Shown piece by piece: positions 26,622-36,826 of a DNA stretch of 64,000 nucleotides; positions within the stretch are counted from its first letter, which is position 1; each line of letters opens with the position of its first letter. The translations under genes were made by a program, and so were the position numbers. Below the pieces are notes generated by a model that did not search any database, had not been told where the DNA came from, and saw only the letters and a list, made by a program, of their open reading frames with translations. This DNA is from Pseudomonas sp. P8_241 (GTDB lineage Bacteria > Pseudomonadota > Gammaproteobacteria > Pseudomonadales > Pseudomonadaceae): positions 3,856,001 to 3,920,000 of the forward strand of contig NZ_CP125377.1 in assembly GCF_034008315.1 (NCBI RefSeq), in the 5' to 3' direction.

Positions 26622-28454
26622 TTGAAGCGTCCCCTCCTCCTGCTACTGATCAGCCTGGCCTTAAGCTCCAGCGCAAGCGCGACGATCAGCGAAAGCCATG
26701 GTTATGCGCAGTTCGGCACGCTCAAGTATCCGGCCCGATTTACCCATTTCGACTGGGTCAACCCGCAAGCGCCCAAGGGCGGTACGTTGCGAGTGATGGC
26801 GTTTGGCACGTTCGATACGCTCAACCCGTACACCTTCAAGGGCACGAGCCCGGTCACCACGCCGAGTTTCCTGCAATACGGCATCAACGAGCTCAACGAG
26901 CCGTTAATGGTCGGTACCGGCCAATATGCGCCGTCCGGGGATGAGCCGGCGTCCAGTTATGGACTGATCGCCCAGTCGGTCGAATACAGCGAAGACCGCA
27001 GCTGGGTGGTGTTCAATCTACGCCCCGAAGCGCGCTTCCATGACGGTACACCGATCACCGCCTACGACGTCGCGTTTTCCTACCGCTTGCTGCTCAAGGA
27101 AGGTCACCCGCTGTATCGCACCAGCCTTCAGGAAGTGTTGCGGGTCGACATTCTCAATTCGCAGCGCATTCGCTTCGTGTTCAAGCGCGCCGGCAATCCG
27201 CTGCTGATCCTGCGCCTGGGCGAATTGCCGGTGCTGCCGCAGCATTACTGGAAGGGTCGCGACTTCAAAGCCACCACCTTCGAGCCGCCACTGGGCAGTG
27301 GACCGTACCGCATCACGTCGGTCACGCCAGGGCGGCAGATTGTCTTCGAACGGGTCAAGGATTACTGGGGCAAGGACCTGCCGGTCAATCGCGGCAAATA
27401 CAATGTCGACCGCATGGAAGTCGAATACTACCGTGACAGTGACGTCGCGTTCGAAGCCTTCAAGGCGGATGAGTTCGACATTTACATCGAGCATCAGGCG
27501 AAAAATTGGGCCACCGGCTACAACTTCCCGGCGATACGTCGCGGCGAGGTGATCAAGGCGCAGATTGCGCACCAGATCCCGACCCAGAGTCAGGGCCTGT
27601 TCATGAACAGCCGCCGATCGACATTCGCCGATGCCAAGGTCCGCGAAGCCCTGGGCCTGATGTTCGACTTCGAATGGACTAACCGCACGCTGTTCAGCGG
27701 CGCCTACAAACGCGCCACGAGTTACTACCCCAACAGCGAATTCTCCGCCACAGGTGTGCCAGTCGGCCATGAATGGCTGCTGCTCAAACCTTATCGTGAG
27801 CAACTACCGGCCAGGCTGTTCACCGAGCCGTTCAGTCTGCCGCAGACCGCCGGCCGCGGCATCCCCCGGGAAACCCTACGCAAGGCGCTTGGCCTGCTCG
27901 ATGAAGCCGGCTGGAAGCTCAATGGCCAGCGCCTGCAAAACGCGGCCGGGCAACCGTTGCGCCTGGAGCTGCTGCTGGTCAATCCGAACCTGGAGCGCAT
28001 TCTTCAGCCTTACGTCGAGAACCTCGCCAGCATCGGAATCGACGCAAGCCTGCGCACGGTCGATCGCGCCCAATACAAGCAACGCCTCGACCAGTTCGAT
28101 TTCGACATGATTCTGATGACCCTCAACCAGACCCTCAGCCCGGGGCTGGAGCAATGGCAGTACTTTCATTCCAGTCAGGTCGGGGTCAAGGGCAGCAAGA
28201 ATTACGCTGGCATCGCCAACCCCGTGGTCGACCACCTGCTCGATCAGTTGCTCGCGGCCCAGACCCGCGATGAGCAGGTCGCCGCCGGCAAAGCGCTCGA
28301 CCGCGTGTTGCTGTGGCAGCACTACATCATCCCCAATTGGTACCTCAACTATCACCGTCTGGCCTACCGCAACCGGCTGGCCTTTGTCACCACGCCGCCC
28401 TATACCCTGGGCCTGAGCGCGTGGTGGCTGAAGTCTTCGGAGAAAGATCGATGA
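26622..28454 (+). CDS. nppA1: Peptide ABC transporter periplasmic binding protein, first copy (NppA1-like), 610 aa
   Basis: A family 5 extracellular solute-binding protein that captures oligopeptides for the inner-membrane permease. The start is TTG 26622, giving MKRPLLLLLISLALSSSASA, a clear signal peptide. The mature protein begins ISESHGYAQFGTLKYP and contains NPQAPKGGTLRVMAFGTFDTLNPYTF, typical of the YejA branch. The gene heads a five-gene operon, and the next gene starts inside its stop codon. The order matches P. aeruginosa nppA1A2BCD, reported to import peptidyl nucleoside antibiotics, and enteric yejABEF, which imports microcin C; the gene symbol rests on that order. Confidence 0.9.
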   Translation: MKRPLLLLLISLALSSSASATISESHGYAQFGTLKYPARFTHFDWVNPQAPKGGTLRVMAFGTFDTLNPYTFKGTSPVTTPSFLQYGINELNEPLMVGTGQYAPSGDEPASSYGLIAQSVEYSEDRSWVVFNLRPEARFHDGTPITAYDVAFSYRLLLKEGHPLYRTSLQEVLRVDILNSQRIRFVFKRAGNPLLILRLGELPVLPQHYWKGRDFKATTFEPPLGSGPYRITSVTPGRQIVFERVKDYWGKDLPVNRGKYNVDRMEVEYYRDSDVAFEAFKADEFDIYIEHQAKNWATGYNFPAIRRGEVIKAQIAHQIPTQSQGLFMNSRRSTFADAKVREALGLMFDFEWTNRTLFSGAYKRATSYYPNSEFSATGVPVGHEWLLLKPYREQLPARLFTEPFSLPQTAGRGIPRETLRKALGLLDEAGWKLNGQRLQNAAGQPLRLELLLVNPNLERILQPYVENLASIGIDASLRTVDRAQYKQRLDQFDFDMILMTLNQTLSPGLEQWQYFHSSQVGVKGSKNYAGIANPVVDHLLDQLLAAQTRDEQVAAGKALDRVLLWQHYIIPNWYLNYHRLAYRNRLAFVTTPPYTLGLSAWWLKSSEKDR

Positions 28455-30292
28455 AACCCGTACGTGCCCTGCTCCTGCAGGCCAGTGGTCTGCTGTTCGC
28501 CGGGCTGGCCTGCGCCGCTCCGCAACATGCCGTGACCCTGTACAACGAGCCGCCGAAATACCCGGCCGATTTCAAGCACTTTGATTACGTCAACCCTGAC
28601 GCCCCCAAAGGCGGGATCTTCCGCCAGGCCGGGTTCGGCGGCTTCGACAGCCTCAACCCGTTCATCAACAAAGGCGTACCGGCCGATGACATCGGCCAGA
28701 TCTACGACACGCTGACCCGGCACAGTCTCGACGAGCCCTTCACCGAGTACGGCCTGATCGCCGGCAAGATTGAAAAAGCGCCGGACAACAGTTGGGTGCG
28801 CTTTTACCTGCGCCCCGAAGCACGCTTCCACGACGGTCATCCCGTGCGTGCCGAAGACGTGGTGTTCAGCTTCGACACGCTGACCAAGGAAGGCTCGCCG
28901 CTGTTTCGCGGCTACTACAGCGATGTGGCCGAAGTCATCGCCGAAGACCCGCTCAAGGTGCTGTTCAAGTTCAAGCACAGCAACAACCGCGAACTGCCGC
29001 TGATTCTCGGCCAGTTGCCGGTGCTGCCCAAGCATTGGTGGGCCGACCGCGATTTCAACAAGGGCAATCTGGAAATCCCGCTGGGCAGCGGCCCGTACAA
29101 AGTGGCCGACGTGAAGGCTGGCCGCTCGGTGCGTTACGAGCGGGTCAAGGATTACTGGGGCAAGGACCTGCCGGTCAATCGCGGTTTCTACAACTTCGAT
29201 ACCATGAACACCGATTACTACCGCGACAACACCGTCGCCCTCGAAGCGCTGAAAGCCGGGCAGTTCGATTACTGGCTGGAAATGACCGCGAAGAACTGGG
29301 CCAATGCCTACAACATCCCGGCGGTCACCGAAGGTCGGTTGATCAAGGAACAGATCCCCAACCGCAACCCGACCGGCATGCAGGGTTTCGTCTACAACCT
29401 GCGCCGCCCGGTGTTCCAGGATGTGCGGGTGCGCCAGGCGCTGAGCCTGTTGCTCGACTTCGAATGGACCAACAAACAACTGTTCAACGGTGCCTACGCG
29501 CGCACCCGCAGTTACTTCGAGAATTCGGAAATGGCCGCCACCGGCCTGCCGGACGCCGATCAACGGGAGATCCTCGAGCCGTTTCGCAGCAAGCTGCCCG
29601 CTCAGGTGTTCAGCGAAGTCTTCGAAAATCCGAAGACTGACGCCAGCGGTATGATCCGCAACCAGCAGCGCGAGGCCTATCAATTGCTGCAAGAGGCCGG
29701 CTGGAAGATCGTCGACGACAAAATGGTCGATGCCACGGGCAAGCCGGTGGTCATCGAGTTCCTGCTGGCCCAGACCGAATTTGAACGCGTGCTCCTGCCG
29801 TTCAAGCGCAACCTCAGCGACCTGGGCATCAATCTGGTGATCCGCCGTGTCGATGTCTCGCAGTACATCAACCGCGTGCGCTCCCGTGATTTCGACATGA
29901 TCGTCGGCAGCTTTCCGCAGTCCAACTCACCGGGTAACGAGCAGCGTGAATTCTGGATGAGCGCCGCCGCCGACAAGCCCAGCAGCCGCAACACCATGGG
30001 CTTGAAGGATCCTGTCGTCGATCAACTGGTTGAGAACCTGATCAATGCCGACTCGCGCAAGGGCCTCGTGGCCCACGCCCGCGCGCTGGATCGCGTGTTG
30101 CAATGGGGCTATTACGTAATCCCCAACTGGCACATCAAGACCTGGCGCGTGGCTTACTGGAACCACATCGGCCACCCGAAAAACTCCCCCGACTACGACA
30201 TCGGCATCAACACCTGGTGGGTCAAGCCCGATGCGAAACCTGCTGTAGAAGTCGAAACCAAACTGCAAGCCGACCCTGCGGGCACGGAGTAA
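28451..30292 (+). CDS. nppA2: Peptide ABC transporter periplasmic binding protein, second copy (NppA2-like), 613 aa
   Basis: A second family 5 binding protein, paralogous to the preceding gene: both share FDWVNPQAPKGG / [20 protein letters not shown] / GSGPYKVAD and the DLPVNRG stretch. ATG 28451 overlaps the previous TGA by four bases (ATGA), so the two are translationally coupled. The signal peptide is about residues 1-22 (ends LACAAPQH). Having two receptors for one permease suggests a wider ligand range. The frame is open 138 bases upstream, but that part overlaps the previous gene. Confidence 0.92.
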   Translation: MKPVRALLLQASGLLFAGLACAAPQHAVTLYNEPPKYPADFKHFDYVNPDAPKGGIFRQAGFGGFDSLNPFINKGVPADDIGQIYDTLTRHSLDEPFTEYGLIAGKIEKAPDNSWVRFYLRPEARFHDGHPVRAEDVVFSFDTLTKEGSPLFRGYYSDVAEVIAEDPLKVLFKFKHSNNRELPLILGQLPVLPKHWWADRDFNKGNLEIPLGSGPYKVADVKAGRSVRYERVKDYWGKDLPVNRGFYNFDTMNTDYYRDNTVALEALKAGQFDYWLEMTAKNWANAYNIPAVTEGRLIKEQIPNRNPTGMQGFVYNLRRPVFQDVRVRQALSLLLDFEWTNKQLFNGAYARTRSYFENSEMAATGLPDADQREILEPFRSKLPAQVFSEVFENPKTDASGMIRNQQREAYQLLQEAGWKIVDDKMVDATGKPVVIEFLLAQTEFERVLLPFKRNLSDLGINLVIRRVDVSQYINRVRSRDFDMIVGSFPQSNSPGNEQREFWMSAAADKPSSRNTMGLKDPVVDQLVENLINADSRKGLVAHARALDRVLQWGYYVIPNWHIKTWRVAYWNHIGHPKNSPDYDIGINTWWVKPDAKPAVEVETKLQADPAGTE

Positions 30293-30296
30293 TCAG

Positions 30297-31370
30297 ATGC
30301 TGGCGTATATTTTTCGGCGACTGTTGCTGATCATCCCCACCCTGTTCGGGATTCTGCTGATCAACTTTGTGATCATTCAGGCCGCCCCGGGCGGTCCGGT
30401 GGAGCAGATGATCGCCAAGCTCGAAGGCTTCGAAGGCGCCACCAGCCGCATTGCCGGTGGTGGTGCCGAAGTCTCGGTGGCCGGCTCCGCCTATCGCGGC
30501 GCCCAAGGCCTGGACCCGGCGCTGATCAAGGAAATCGAGCACATGTACGGCTTCGACAAATCGGCGCCGGAACGCCTGTGGATCATGGTCAAGAACTACG
30601 CGAGCCTGGATTTCGGCGACAGTTTCTTCCGCGACGCCAAGGTCATCGACCTGATCAAGGAAAAGATGCCCGTGTCGATTTCCCTCGGGCTGTGGAGCAC
30701 GCTGATCATGTACCTGGTGTCGATCCCGCTGGGGATCGCCAAGGCCACGCGACACGGCAGCCACTTCGACGTCTGGACCAGTTCGGCGATCATCGTCGGT
30801 TATGCGATTCCAGCGTTCCTGTTCGCCATTTTGTTGATCGTGGTGTTCGCCGGTGGCAGTTACCTGGACTGGTTTCCCTTGCGCGGGCTGACCTCGAACA
30901 ACTTCGATGAACTGAGCATGGGCGGCAAGATCCTCGATTACTTCTGGCACCTGGCACTGCCGGTCACCGCATTGGTCATCGGCAATTTCGCGACCATGAC
31001 ACTGCTGACCAAAAACAGCTTCCTCGACGAGATCAACAAGCAGTACGTCGTCACCGCCAAAGCCAAGGGTCTGACCAACCATCGCGTGCTGTACGGCCAT
31101 GTGTTCCGCAACGCCATGCTGCTGGTGATCGCCGGGTTCCCGTCGGCGTTCATCGGCATCTTCTTCACCGGCTCGTTGCTGGTGGAGGTGATTTTCTCCC
31201 TCGACGGCCTCGGCCTGATGAGTTTCGAAGCGGCGATCAACCGCGATTATCCGGTGGTCTTCGGCACGCTGTTCATCTTCACTCTGCTGGGGCTGGTGGT
31301 GAAACTGATCGGCGACCTCACCTACACCTTTGTCGATCCGCGCATCGACTTCGAAAGCCGGGAGCATTGA
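30297..31370 (+). CDS. yejB: Peptide ABC transporter permease YejB/NppB, 357 aa
   Basis: The first of two inner-membrane permease subunits. It begins [19 protein letters not shown], the standard DppB-family start, followed by a periplasmic region and five more helices. The coupling loop that contacts the ATPase is visible near the end as [22 protein letters not shown] (EAA-like motif). GGAG lies before ATG 30297, four bases after the previous gene. The product pairs with the next permease. Confidence 0.95.
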   Translation: MLAYIFRRLLLIIPTLFGILLINFVIIQAAPGGPVEQMIAKLEGFEGATSRIAGGGAEVSVAGSAYRGAQGLDPALIKEIEHMYGFDKSAPERLWIMVKNYASLDFGDSFFRDAKVIDLIKEKMPVSISLGLWSTLIMYLVSIPLGIAKATRHGSHFDVWTSSAIIVGYAIPAFLFAILLIVVFAGGSYLDWFPLRGLTSNNFDELSMGGKILDYFWHLALPVTALVIGNFATMTLLTKNSFLDEINKQYVVTAKAKGLTNHRVLYGHVFRNAMLLVIAGFPSAFIGIFFTGSLLVEVIFSLDGLGLMSFEAAINRDYPVVFGTLFIFTLLGLVVKLIGDLTYTFVDPRIDFESREH

Positions 31371-31371
31371 G

Positions 31372-32391
31372 ATGAACCTGTCCCCTCTCAATCGCCGACG
31401 CTATGAACTGTTCAAGGCCAACAAGCGCGGCTGGTGGTCGCTGTGGCTGTTCTTGATCCTGTTCGGTGCCAGCCTCGGCGCCGAGCTGATCGCCAACGAC
31501 AAGCCGCTGGTGGTGCACTACGACAACAATTGGTATTTCCCGGCGCTCAAGCGCTATCCGGAAACCACCTTCGGTGGCGAATTCCCACTGGAAGCCAACT
31601 ACAAGAGCCCGTACATCCGCGAATTGCTCAAGGCCAAGGACGCCTGGGTGTTGTGGGCGCCGATTCCCTACAACTACCAGAGCATCAACTACGACCTGAA
31701 AGTCCCGGCGCCCGCACCGCCCTCGGCAGATAACCTGCTGGGCACCGACGACCAAGGCCGCGATGTGTTGGCCCGGGTGATTTATGGCTTCCGGATTTCG
31801 GTATTGTTCGCTCTGACATTGACTGTGTTCAGCTCGATCATCGGCGTCATCGCCGGGGCCTTGCAGGGCTTTTACGGCGGCTGGGTCGATCTGGCCGGGC
31901 AGCGCTTTCTGGAGATCTGGTCCGGCTTGCCCGTGCTCTATCTGCTGATCATCCTCGCCAGCTTCGTGCAACCGAACTTCTGGTGGCTGCTGGGGATCAT
32001 GCTGCTGTTTTCCTGGATGAGCCTGGTGGACGTGGTACGTGCCGAATTCCTGCGTGGACGCAACCTGGAATACGTGCGCGCCGCTCGCGCCCTGGGCATG
32101 CAGAACGGTGCGATCATGTTCCGCCACATCCTGCCCAATGCAATGGTTTCGACCATGACCTTCATGCCGTTCATCCTCACCGGTGCCATCGGTACGCTGA
32201 CCGCCCTGGATTTCCTCGGTTTCGGTTTGCCGGCAGGTAGCCCGTCCCTGGGCGAACTGGTGGCCCAGGGCAAATCCAACCTGCAAGCGCCGTGGCTTGG
32301 CATCAGTGCCTTTGCGGTGCTGGCTGTGATGCTGAGTTTGCTGGTGTTCATCGGCGAGTCCGCTCGCGATGCCTTCGACCCGAGGAAGTGA
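31372..32391 (+). CDS. yejE: Peptide ABC transporter permease YejE/NppC, 339 aa
   Basis: The second permease subunit, of the DppC type. The N-terminal cytoplasmic segment reads LNRRRYELFKANKRGWWSLW, followed by a long periplasmic insertion and GTDDQGRDVLARVIYGFRIS, the DppC hallmark, then five helices. The EAA-like loop is YVRAARALGMQNGAIMFRH. ATG 31372 follows GGAG and starts one base after the previous stop codon; an in-frame ATG at 31330 lies inside yejB and is unlikely to be used. Confidence 0.95.
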   Translation: MNLSPLNRRRYELFKANKRGWWSLWLFLILFGASLGAELIANDKPLVVHYDNNWYFPALKRYPETTFGGEFPLEANYKSPYIRELLKAKDAWVLWAPIPYNYQSINYDLKVPAPAPPSADNLLGTDDQGRDVLARVIYGFRISVLFALTLTVFSSIIGVIAGALQGFYGGWVDLAGQRFLEIWSGLPVLYLLIILASFVQPNFWWLLGIMLLFSWMSLVDVVRAEFLRGRNLEYVRAARALGMQNGAIMFRHILPNAMVSTMTFMPFILTGAIGTLTALDFLGFGLPAGSPSLGELVAQGKSNLQAPWLGISAFAVLAVMLSLLVFIGESARDAFDPRK

Positions 32392-32392
32392 A

Positions 32393-34003
32393 ATGAATCA
32401 GGACAATCTGATCGAAGTGCGCGACCTTTCCGTCGAATTCGTCGTCGGCAAACGCTGTCAACGCGCGGTCGAAGGCGTGAGTTTCGACATCAAGCGTGGC
32501 GAAACCCTGGCGCTGGTGGGTGAAAGCGGCTCGGGCAAATCGGTGACCGCGCACTCGATCCTGCGCCTGCTGCCCTACCCGCTCGCCCGACATCCGTCCG
32601 GCACCATCGAATACGCCGGGCAGAACCTGCTGGGCCTGAACGAGAAAACCATCCGCCAAATTCGCGGCAACCGGATTGCGATGATCTTTCAAGAGCCGAT
32701 GACCTCGCTCAATCCGTTGCATTCGATCGAGAAGCAGATCAACGAGGTGCTCGGCATCCACAAGGGTCTGACGGGAAAAGTGGCGACCAAACGCACTCTG
32801 GAGCTGCTGGAGATGGTCGGCATTCCCGAACCCCACAAGCGCCTCAGGGCCCTGCCCCACGAGTTGTCCGGTGGCCAGCGTCAGCGCGTGATGATCGCCA
32901 TGGCCCTGGCCAACGAGCCGGAACTGCTGATCGCCGACGAGCCGACCACCGCGCTGGATGTGACCGTTCAGCTGAAAATCCTCGAACTGCTCAAGCAATT
33001 GCAGGCTCGCCTGGGCATGGCATTGCTGCTGATCAGCCACGATTTGAACCTTGTGCGAAGAATTGCGCATCGCGTATGTGTCATGCAGCGAGGTTGCATC
33101 GTCGAACAGGCATCGTGTGAAGAGTTGTTCCGCGCGCCGCAGCATCCGTACACTCGGGAACTGCTGGCAGCGGAACCCAGCGGCAAGCCTGCGACCAATA
33201 TAATTGGCCCGCCGTTGCTGGCGGTCGAAGACCTGAAAGTCTGGTTTCCGATCAAGAAAGGCCTGTTCAAACGCACGGTGGATTACGTCAAGGCGGTCGA
33301 TGGCATCAATTTCAGCCTGCCTCAAGGTCAGACCTTGGGGATTGTGGGAGAAAGCGGTTCCGGAAAATCGACCCTGGGTCTGGCGATTTTGCGGCTGATC
33401 GGCAGCAAAGGCGTCATTCGCTTTGAAGGCAAGCAGCTAGACTGCCTGACGCAGAACGAGGTTCGCCCGTTGCGTCGGGAGATGCAGGTGGTGTTCCAGG
33501 ACCCGTTCGGCAGCCTGAGCCCGCGGATGTGCGTCAGCGACATCGTTGGCGAAGGCCTGCGGATTCACAAGATGGGCACCACAGAAGAACAGGAAGCGGC
33601 GATTATTGCGGCACTGAAGGAGGTAGGTCTGGATCCGGAAACCCGGCACCGCTACCCCCACGAATTTTCCGGCGGGCAACGGCAGAGAATCGCCATTGCC
33701 CGGGCATTGGTGTTAAAACCGGCGTTGATTTTGCTGGACGAGCCCACCTCGGCCCTCGACCGCACCGTACAACGCCAGGTGGTGGAGCTTCTGCGTTCAC
33801 TGCAAACCAAGTACAACCTGACGTATCTGTTTATCAGCCATGACCTGGCTGTGGTGAAAGCGCTGAGCCACCAGCTGATGGTGGTCAAGCATGGCCAAGT
33901 GGTCGAACAGGGAGACGCGCAAAGTATTTTTGCCGCCCCCCAACATCCGTATACACAGCAGTTGCTGGAAGCCGCTTTCCTGGCACCAGCCACTGCGCAA
34001 TAA
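32393..34003 (+). CDS. yejF: Peptide ABC transporter ATPase with two nucleotide-binding domains, YejF/NppD, 536 aa
   Basis: Powers peptide import. Two complete ABC domains lie in one chain: Walker A GESGSGKS at 43-50 and again at about 322-329, signatures LSGGQRQRVMIAMAL and FSGGQRQRIAIARAL, and Walker B LLIADEPTTALD and LILLDEPTSALD. Domain linkers carry the HPYTR/HPYTQ oligopeptide-transporter extension twice. ATG 32393 starts one base after the yejE stop. fabI follows after 20 bases with its own ribosome site, so read-through into fabI is possible. Confidence 0.96.
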   Translation: MNQDNLIEVRDLSVEFVVGKRCQRAVEGVSFDIKRGETLALVGESGSGKSVTAHSILRLLPYPLARHPSGTIEYAGQNLLGLNEKTIRQIRGNRIAMIFQEPMTSLNPLHSIEKQINEVLGIHKGLTGKVATKRTLELLEMVGIPEPHKRLRALPHELSGGQRQRVMIAMALANEPELLIADEPTTALDVTVQLKILELLKQLQARLGMALLLISHDLNLVRRIAHRVCVMQRGCIVEQASCEELFRAPQHPYTRELLAAEPSGKPATNIIGPPLLAVEDLKVWFPIKKGLFKRTVDYVKAVDGINFSLPQGQTLGIVGESGSGKSTLGLAILRLIGSKGVIRFEGKQLDCLTQNEVRPLRREMQVVFQDPFGSLSPRMCVSDIVGEGLRIHKMGTTEEQEAAIIAALKEVGLDPETRHRYPHEFSGGQRQRIAIARALVLKPALILLDEPTSALDRTVQRQVVELLRSLQTKYNLTYLFISHDLAVVKALSHQLMVVKHGQVVEQGDAQSIFAAPQHPYTQQLLEAAFLAPATAQ

Positions 34004-34023
34004 CCTGAAAAGAGGAGCAACAC

Positions 34024-34818
34024 ATGGGTTTTCTCGCCGGTAAGCGCGTACTGATCGTCGGTGTCGCCAGCAAGCTGTCCATCGCATCCGGCATCGCTGC
34101 CGCCATGCATCGCGAGGGCGCTGAGCTTGCCTTCACTTATCAGAACGACAAACTCAAGGGTCGTGTCGAAGAGTTCGCACAAGGCTGGGGCTCGAGCCCT
34201 GAGCTGTGCTTCCCGTGCGACGTGGCCAGCGATGCAGAAATCGCCAAGGTCTTCGAAGAGCTGAGCAAGAAGTGGGACGGCCTGGACTGCATCGTGCACT
34301 CCGTGGGCTTCGCTCCGGGCGACCAACTGGACGGCGACTTCACCGAAGCCACCACCCGTGAAGGTTTCCGCATCGCTCACGACATCAGCGCCTACAGCTT
34401 CGTGGCCCTGGCCAAGGCTGGCCGCGAAATGATGAAAGGCCGCAACGGCAGCCTGCTGACCCTGTCGTACCTGGGCGCCGAGCGCACCATGCCGAACTAC
34501 AACGTAATGGGCATGGCCAAGGCTTCGCTGGAAGCCGGCGTCCGTTACCTGGCCGGATCCCTGGGCCCGGACGGTACCCGCGTCAACTGCGTATCGGCAG
34601 GTCCCATCCGCACCCTCGCCGCTTCCGGCATCAAGAACTTCCGCAAGATGCTGGCCGCGAACGAAGCTCAAACCCCGCTGCGTCGCAACGTCACTATCGA
34701 CGAAGTCGGCAACGCCGGCGCCTTCCTGTGCTCGGACCTGGCGTCCGGCATCAGCGGTGAAATCATGTACGTGGACGGTGGCTTCAACACCACGGCCATG
34801 GGCAACATCGAAGAGTAA
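34024..34818 (+). CDS. fabI: Enoyl-ACP reductase FabI, 264 aa
   Basis: Reduces trans-2-enoyl-ACP to acyl-ACP with NADH in each round of fatty-acid synthesis; it is the triclosan target. The SDR-type Rossmann fold begins [20 protein letters not shown]. The FabI active-site pattern is intact, with Tyr159 and Lys166 ([11 protein letters not shown]) matching Tyr156 and Lys163 of E. coli. AGGAG lies before ATG 34024. A strong terminator follows. The adjacency to the peptide transporter operon matches P. aeruginosa PA1806-PA1811 as I recall it. Confidence 0.97.
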   Translation: MGFLAGKRVLIVGVASKLSIASGIAAAMHREGAELAFTYQNDKLKGRVEEFAQGWGSSPELCFPCDVASDAEIAKVFEELSKKWDGLDCIVHSVGFAPGDQLDGDFTEATTREGFRIAHDISAYSFVALAKAGREMMKGRNGSLLTLSYLGAERTMPNYNVMGMAKASLEAGVRYLAGSLGPDGTRVNCVSAGPIRTLAASGIKNFRKMLAANEAQTPLRRNVTIDEVGNAGAFLCSDLASGISGEIMYVDGGFNTTAMGNIEE

Positions 34819-34842
34819 TCTTCGGCTAGCCATATAAAAGAA

Positions 34843-34867
34843 CCCGCCAATCCTGGCGGGTTTTTTT
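34843..34867 (+). terminator. Rho-independent terminator after fabI
   Basis: The stem CCCGCCA-atcc-TGGCGGG (34843-34860) is followed by T7 (34861-34867). Confidence 0.92.
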
Positions 34868-34899
34868 ATCCCTGTGATTTCTTGAACGCGGTGAAATCC

Positions 34900-34993
34900 C
34901 TGCAGGAGCAAGCTTGCTCGCGATGATGTCAGCACATTCACCATCGGTCGTGGCGCAGACACCGCTATCGCGAGCAAGCTTGCTCCTACAGGG
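34900..34993. repeat. REPIN, GAGCAAGCTTGCTCGCGATG type
   Basis: The left arm ctgcaggagcaagcttgctc is answered on the right by gagcaagcttgctcctacag. Same family as 26421-26510. Confidence 0.9.
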
Positions 34994-35052
34994 ATTGTGT
35001 TTGATCGGCTATTGTTTTTTTATCAACTCAACCCATCGCCGAGCCCTACCCA

Positions 35053-35478
35053 ATGCAACTATCCCCTTTCCACCTGGCCATCCCTGTCTACGACCTGGCC
35101 GCTGCGCGACACTTCTACGGCTCGGTATTCGGCCTGGAGGAAGGCCGGTCCAGCGACCATTGGGTCGACTTCAATTTTTTCGGCCATCAACTTGTGATTC
35201 ACCTGGCACCGAAGAATGCGTCTCAGGAAGCCGCTCATACCAACGCCGTCGATGGCCATGACGTGCCGGTGCCGCACTTCGGCGTGGTCCTGGGGATGAA
35301 GGAATGGGAGGCCCTGGCCGAGCGGTTGAAATCGCTGGAAACTCTCTTCGTGATCGAGCCGGGGATTCGATTTCAAGGGTTGGTGGGCGAACAGGCGACG
35401 ATGTTCCTGTTTGATCCGTGCGGCAATGCGCTGGAGTTCAAGGCGTTCAAGGATATTGGGCAGTTGTTTGCCAAATAG
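35053..35478 (+). CDS. VOC-superfamily (glyoxalase/dioxygenase-like) protein, 141 aa
   Basis: A small metalloprotein of the vicinal oxygen chelate fold. It has two beta-alpha-beta-beta-beta repeats: [23 protein letters not shown] opens the first (His as first metal ligand), and the end [15 protein letters not shown] supplies the final Glu ligand. The motif [10 protein letters not shown] is close to FosA/glyoxalase-type proteins, but the substrate cannot be named. It stands alone between two REP regions. Confidence 0.85.
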   Translation: MQLSPFHLAIPVYDLAAARHFYGSVFGLEEGRSSDHWVDFNFFGHQLVIHLAPKNASQEAAHTNAVDGHDVPVPHFGVVLGMKEWEALAERLKSLETLFVIEPGIRFQGLVGEQATMFLFDPCGNALEFKAFKDIGQLFAK

Positions 35479-35485
35479 TCGGTGT

Positions 35486-35579
35486 CTGTAGCGACGCCAT
35501 CGCGAGCAGGCTCGCTCCCACATTTGAAATGCGCCCCCCTGTAGGAGCCGGCTTGCCGGCGAAGAGGCAAGCCCAGACA
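35486..35579. repeat. Two adjoining REP units of different families
   Basis: The first unit, ctgtagcgacgccatcgcga..., belongs to the cgcgagcaggctcgctccca family; the second, ctgtaggagccggcttgccg, to the ...gccggcgaagagg family. They are not mirror images, so this is not a clean REPIN. Confidence 0.7.
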
Positions 35580-35587
35580 ACATCGCA

Positions 35588-36169
35588 CTACAGGCCCATC
35601 ACCCGCTCCGCCTCAGACAACAAATCCTCCACCGAACCATAAAGCGTCGGGTCGTACTCAACCTGCCCGACACTGAAGCGAATGTCATAACTGCGGCGCG
35701 CTGTGGCATTGCGTTCAGCCAGTATTTCGTCAATCCGCGTCTTGATGGCTGCAATTTCCACCGCGCTGGAACCGGTCAACAATACGGCGAACCGCCCCCC
35801 CTGAATACGTCCGACAACGTCGTTTTCGCGAAAACCGATGCGCAGCACATCGGCGAAGGTCTTGAGTACATCATCGCCTTCGTGTCGACCATACAGGTAG
35901 ATGATGTGCTTGAACTCATCAAGGGTGAAGTACAGCAGCGTTGCCGGAGTATCCAACTGCTCGCAGGCGTCGAGCCCGAGCTGGGCCAGCGCGATAAAGC
36001 CATGGCGATTGGACAGCAAGGTCAGCTCGTCCATGCTCGCCATTTGCACGCCCATCAACGCTTGCTCAGCCTGTCGCGCCAGGTAGCGCAGCCGTTCCCG
36101 TTCCTGTTGCGGCGTAAGCAACGGGTTCGCATATCGGCCGGTTTTTACCGGTTTGCCTGGAATTAACAT
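35588..36169 (-). CDS. Degenerate GGDEF-domain protein, 193 aa
   Basis: A diguanylate-cyclase fold with the active site lost. The chain reads MASMDELTLLSNRHGF (about 43-58, normally D.LTGL.NR), then FTLDEFKHIIYLYGRHEGDDVL (about 81-102, normally DFK..ND..GH..GD..L), and then RIQGGRFAVLL (121-131), where the expected GGDEF is QGGRF. The catalytic Asp and Glu are Gly and Arg, so it should make no c-di-GMP. No RxxD inhibitory site is seen upstream. No sensor domain precedes it; residues 1-40 look helical. It could bind another protein or act as a c-di-GMP or GTP sensor, but that is inference. Confidence 0.88.
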   Translation of the reverse strand: MLIPGKPVKTGRYANPLLTPQQERERLRYLARQAEQALMGVQMASMDELTLLSNRHGFIALAQLGLDACEQLDTPATLLYFTLDEFKHIIYLYGRHEGDDVLKTFADVLRIGFRENDVVGRIQGGRFAVLLTGSSAVEIAAIKTRIDEILAERNATARRSYDIRFSVGQVEYDPTLYGSVEDLLSEAERVMGL

Positions 36170-36243
36170 CGTTGACTCCCGTGGCGGCTATGTAACTTAG
36201 AGTCGCCCATAACCGCATTGACTCCCTGTTTACGCGCCGCTGG

Positions 36244-36825
36244 TCAGCTTTCCGCAACCGGACACGGCCCACCCGCGTCTGCCCATTGCTTGAATTGCGT
36301 GACAAAAATGTCGTGGGGCACCGGCACTGGCGCCCGATTGCCACCCGGGTTCCAGCCCCACAGCACCAGTTTGTCGTCGCTGACATGCTTGATCAGGGCG
36401 GCGAAGTCCCTGTCGCCATTGCTGGAGCGGTCCTTGATCATCGCGCACAAGCGGTCCGGCGGCAGGCCGATCCAGGCCATGCGGTGGGTTGCCGGTGGCA
36501 GGCTCCAGTGCGGTGCGCCGGGTGGCGCATTGGGGCCGTAGCTGGCCGGTGGATTGCTTTGGGCATGGCACGTCGCGCAGGGCAATCCCGCCGAGCCCTT
36601 ACCGTCCAGGCCGCGCACGACGTTCATGGCATGGGGCACGCCCGCATCGAATTGCAGTGGCGAATCCCCGGGAATGTGGCAATTCTGGCAACGCGGGCTC
36701 TGAAAGACTTTCTGTACGGTCTCGAACGCCTTCAAGGCTTCCCGGTCCTGGGCGAATACATGTGATGCGTAGGCTGCGAGACAGATCAGAACGACCGACC
36801 CGAGCACCCAATGATGTCGCCTCAT
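36244..36825 (-). CDS. Exported di-heme c-type cytochrome of the molybdenum hydroxylase operon, 193 aa
   Basis: A periplasmic electron carrier. The signal peptide is about 1-25 (ends HVFAQDRE). Two CxxCH heme-attachment motifs are CQNCH at 46-50 and CATCH at 83-87. The rest is rich in Pro, Gly and Trp. The gene starts one base after the stop of the large molybdenum subunit, so it is co-transcribed and probably takes electrons from that enzyme to the respiratory chain. Such proteins are often annotated as isoquinoline 1-oxidoreductase subunits. Confidence 0.85.
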   Translation of the reverse strand: MRRHHWVLGSVVLICLAAYASHVFAQDREALKAFETVQKVFQSPRCQNCHIPGDSPLQFDAGVPHAMNVVRGLDGKGSAGLPCATCHAQSNPPASYGPNAPPGAPHWSLPPATHRMAWIGLPPDRLCAMIKDRSSNGDRDFAALIKHVSDDKLVLWGWNPGGNRAPVPVPHDIFVTQFKQWADAGGPCPVAES

Positions 36826-36826
36826 C

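Noticed and set aside
28400..31391. Long antisense frames opposite the nppA2 and yejB genes
   Set aside because: They lie inside genes with full-length matches to the ABC transporter family.
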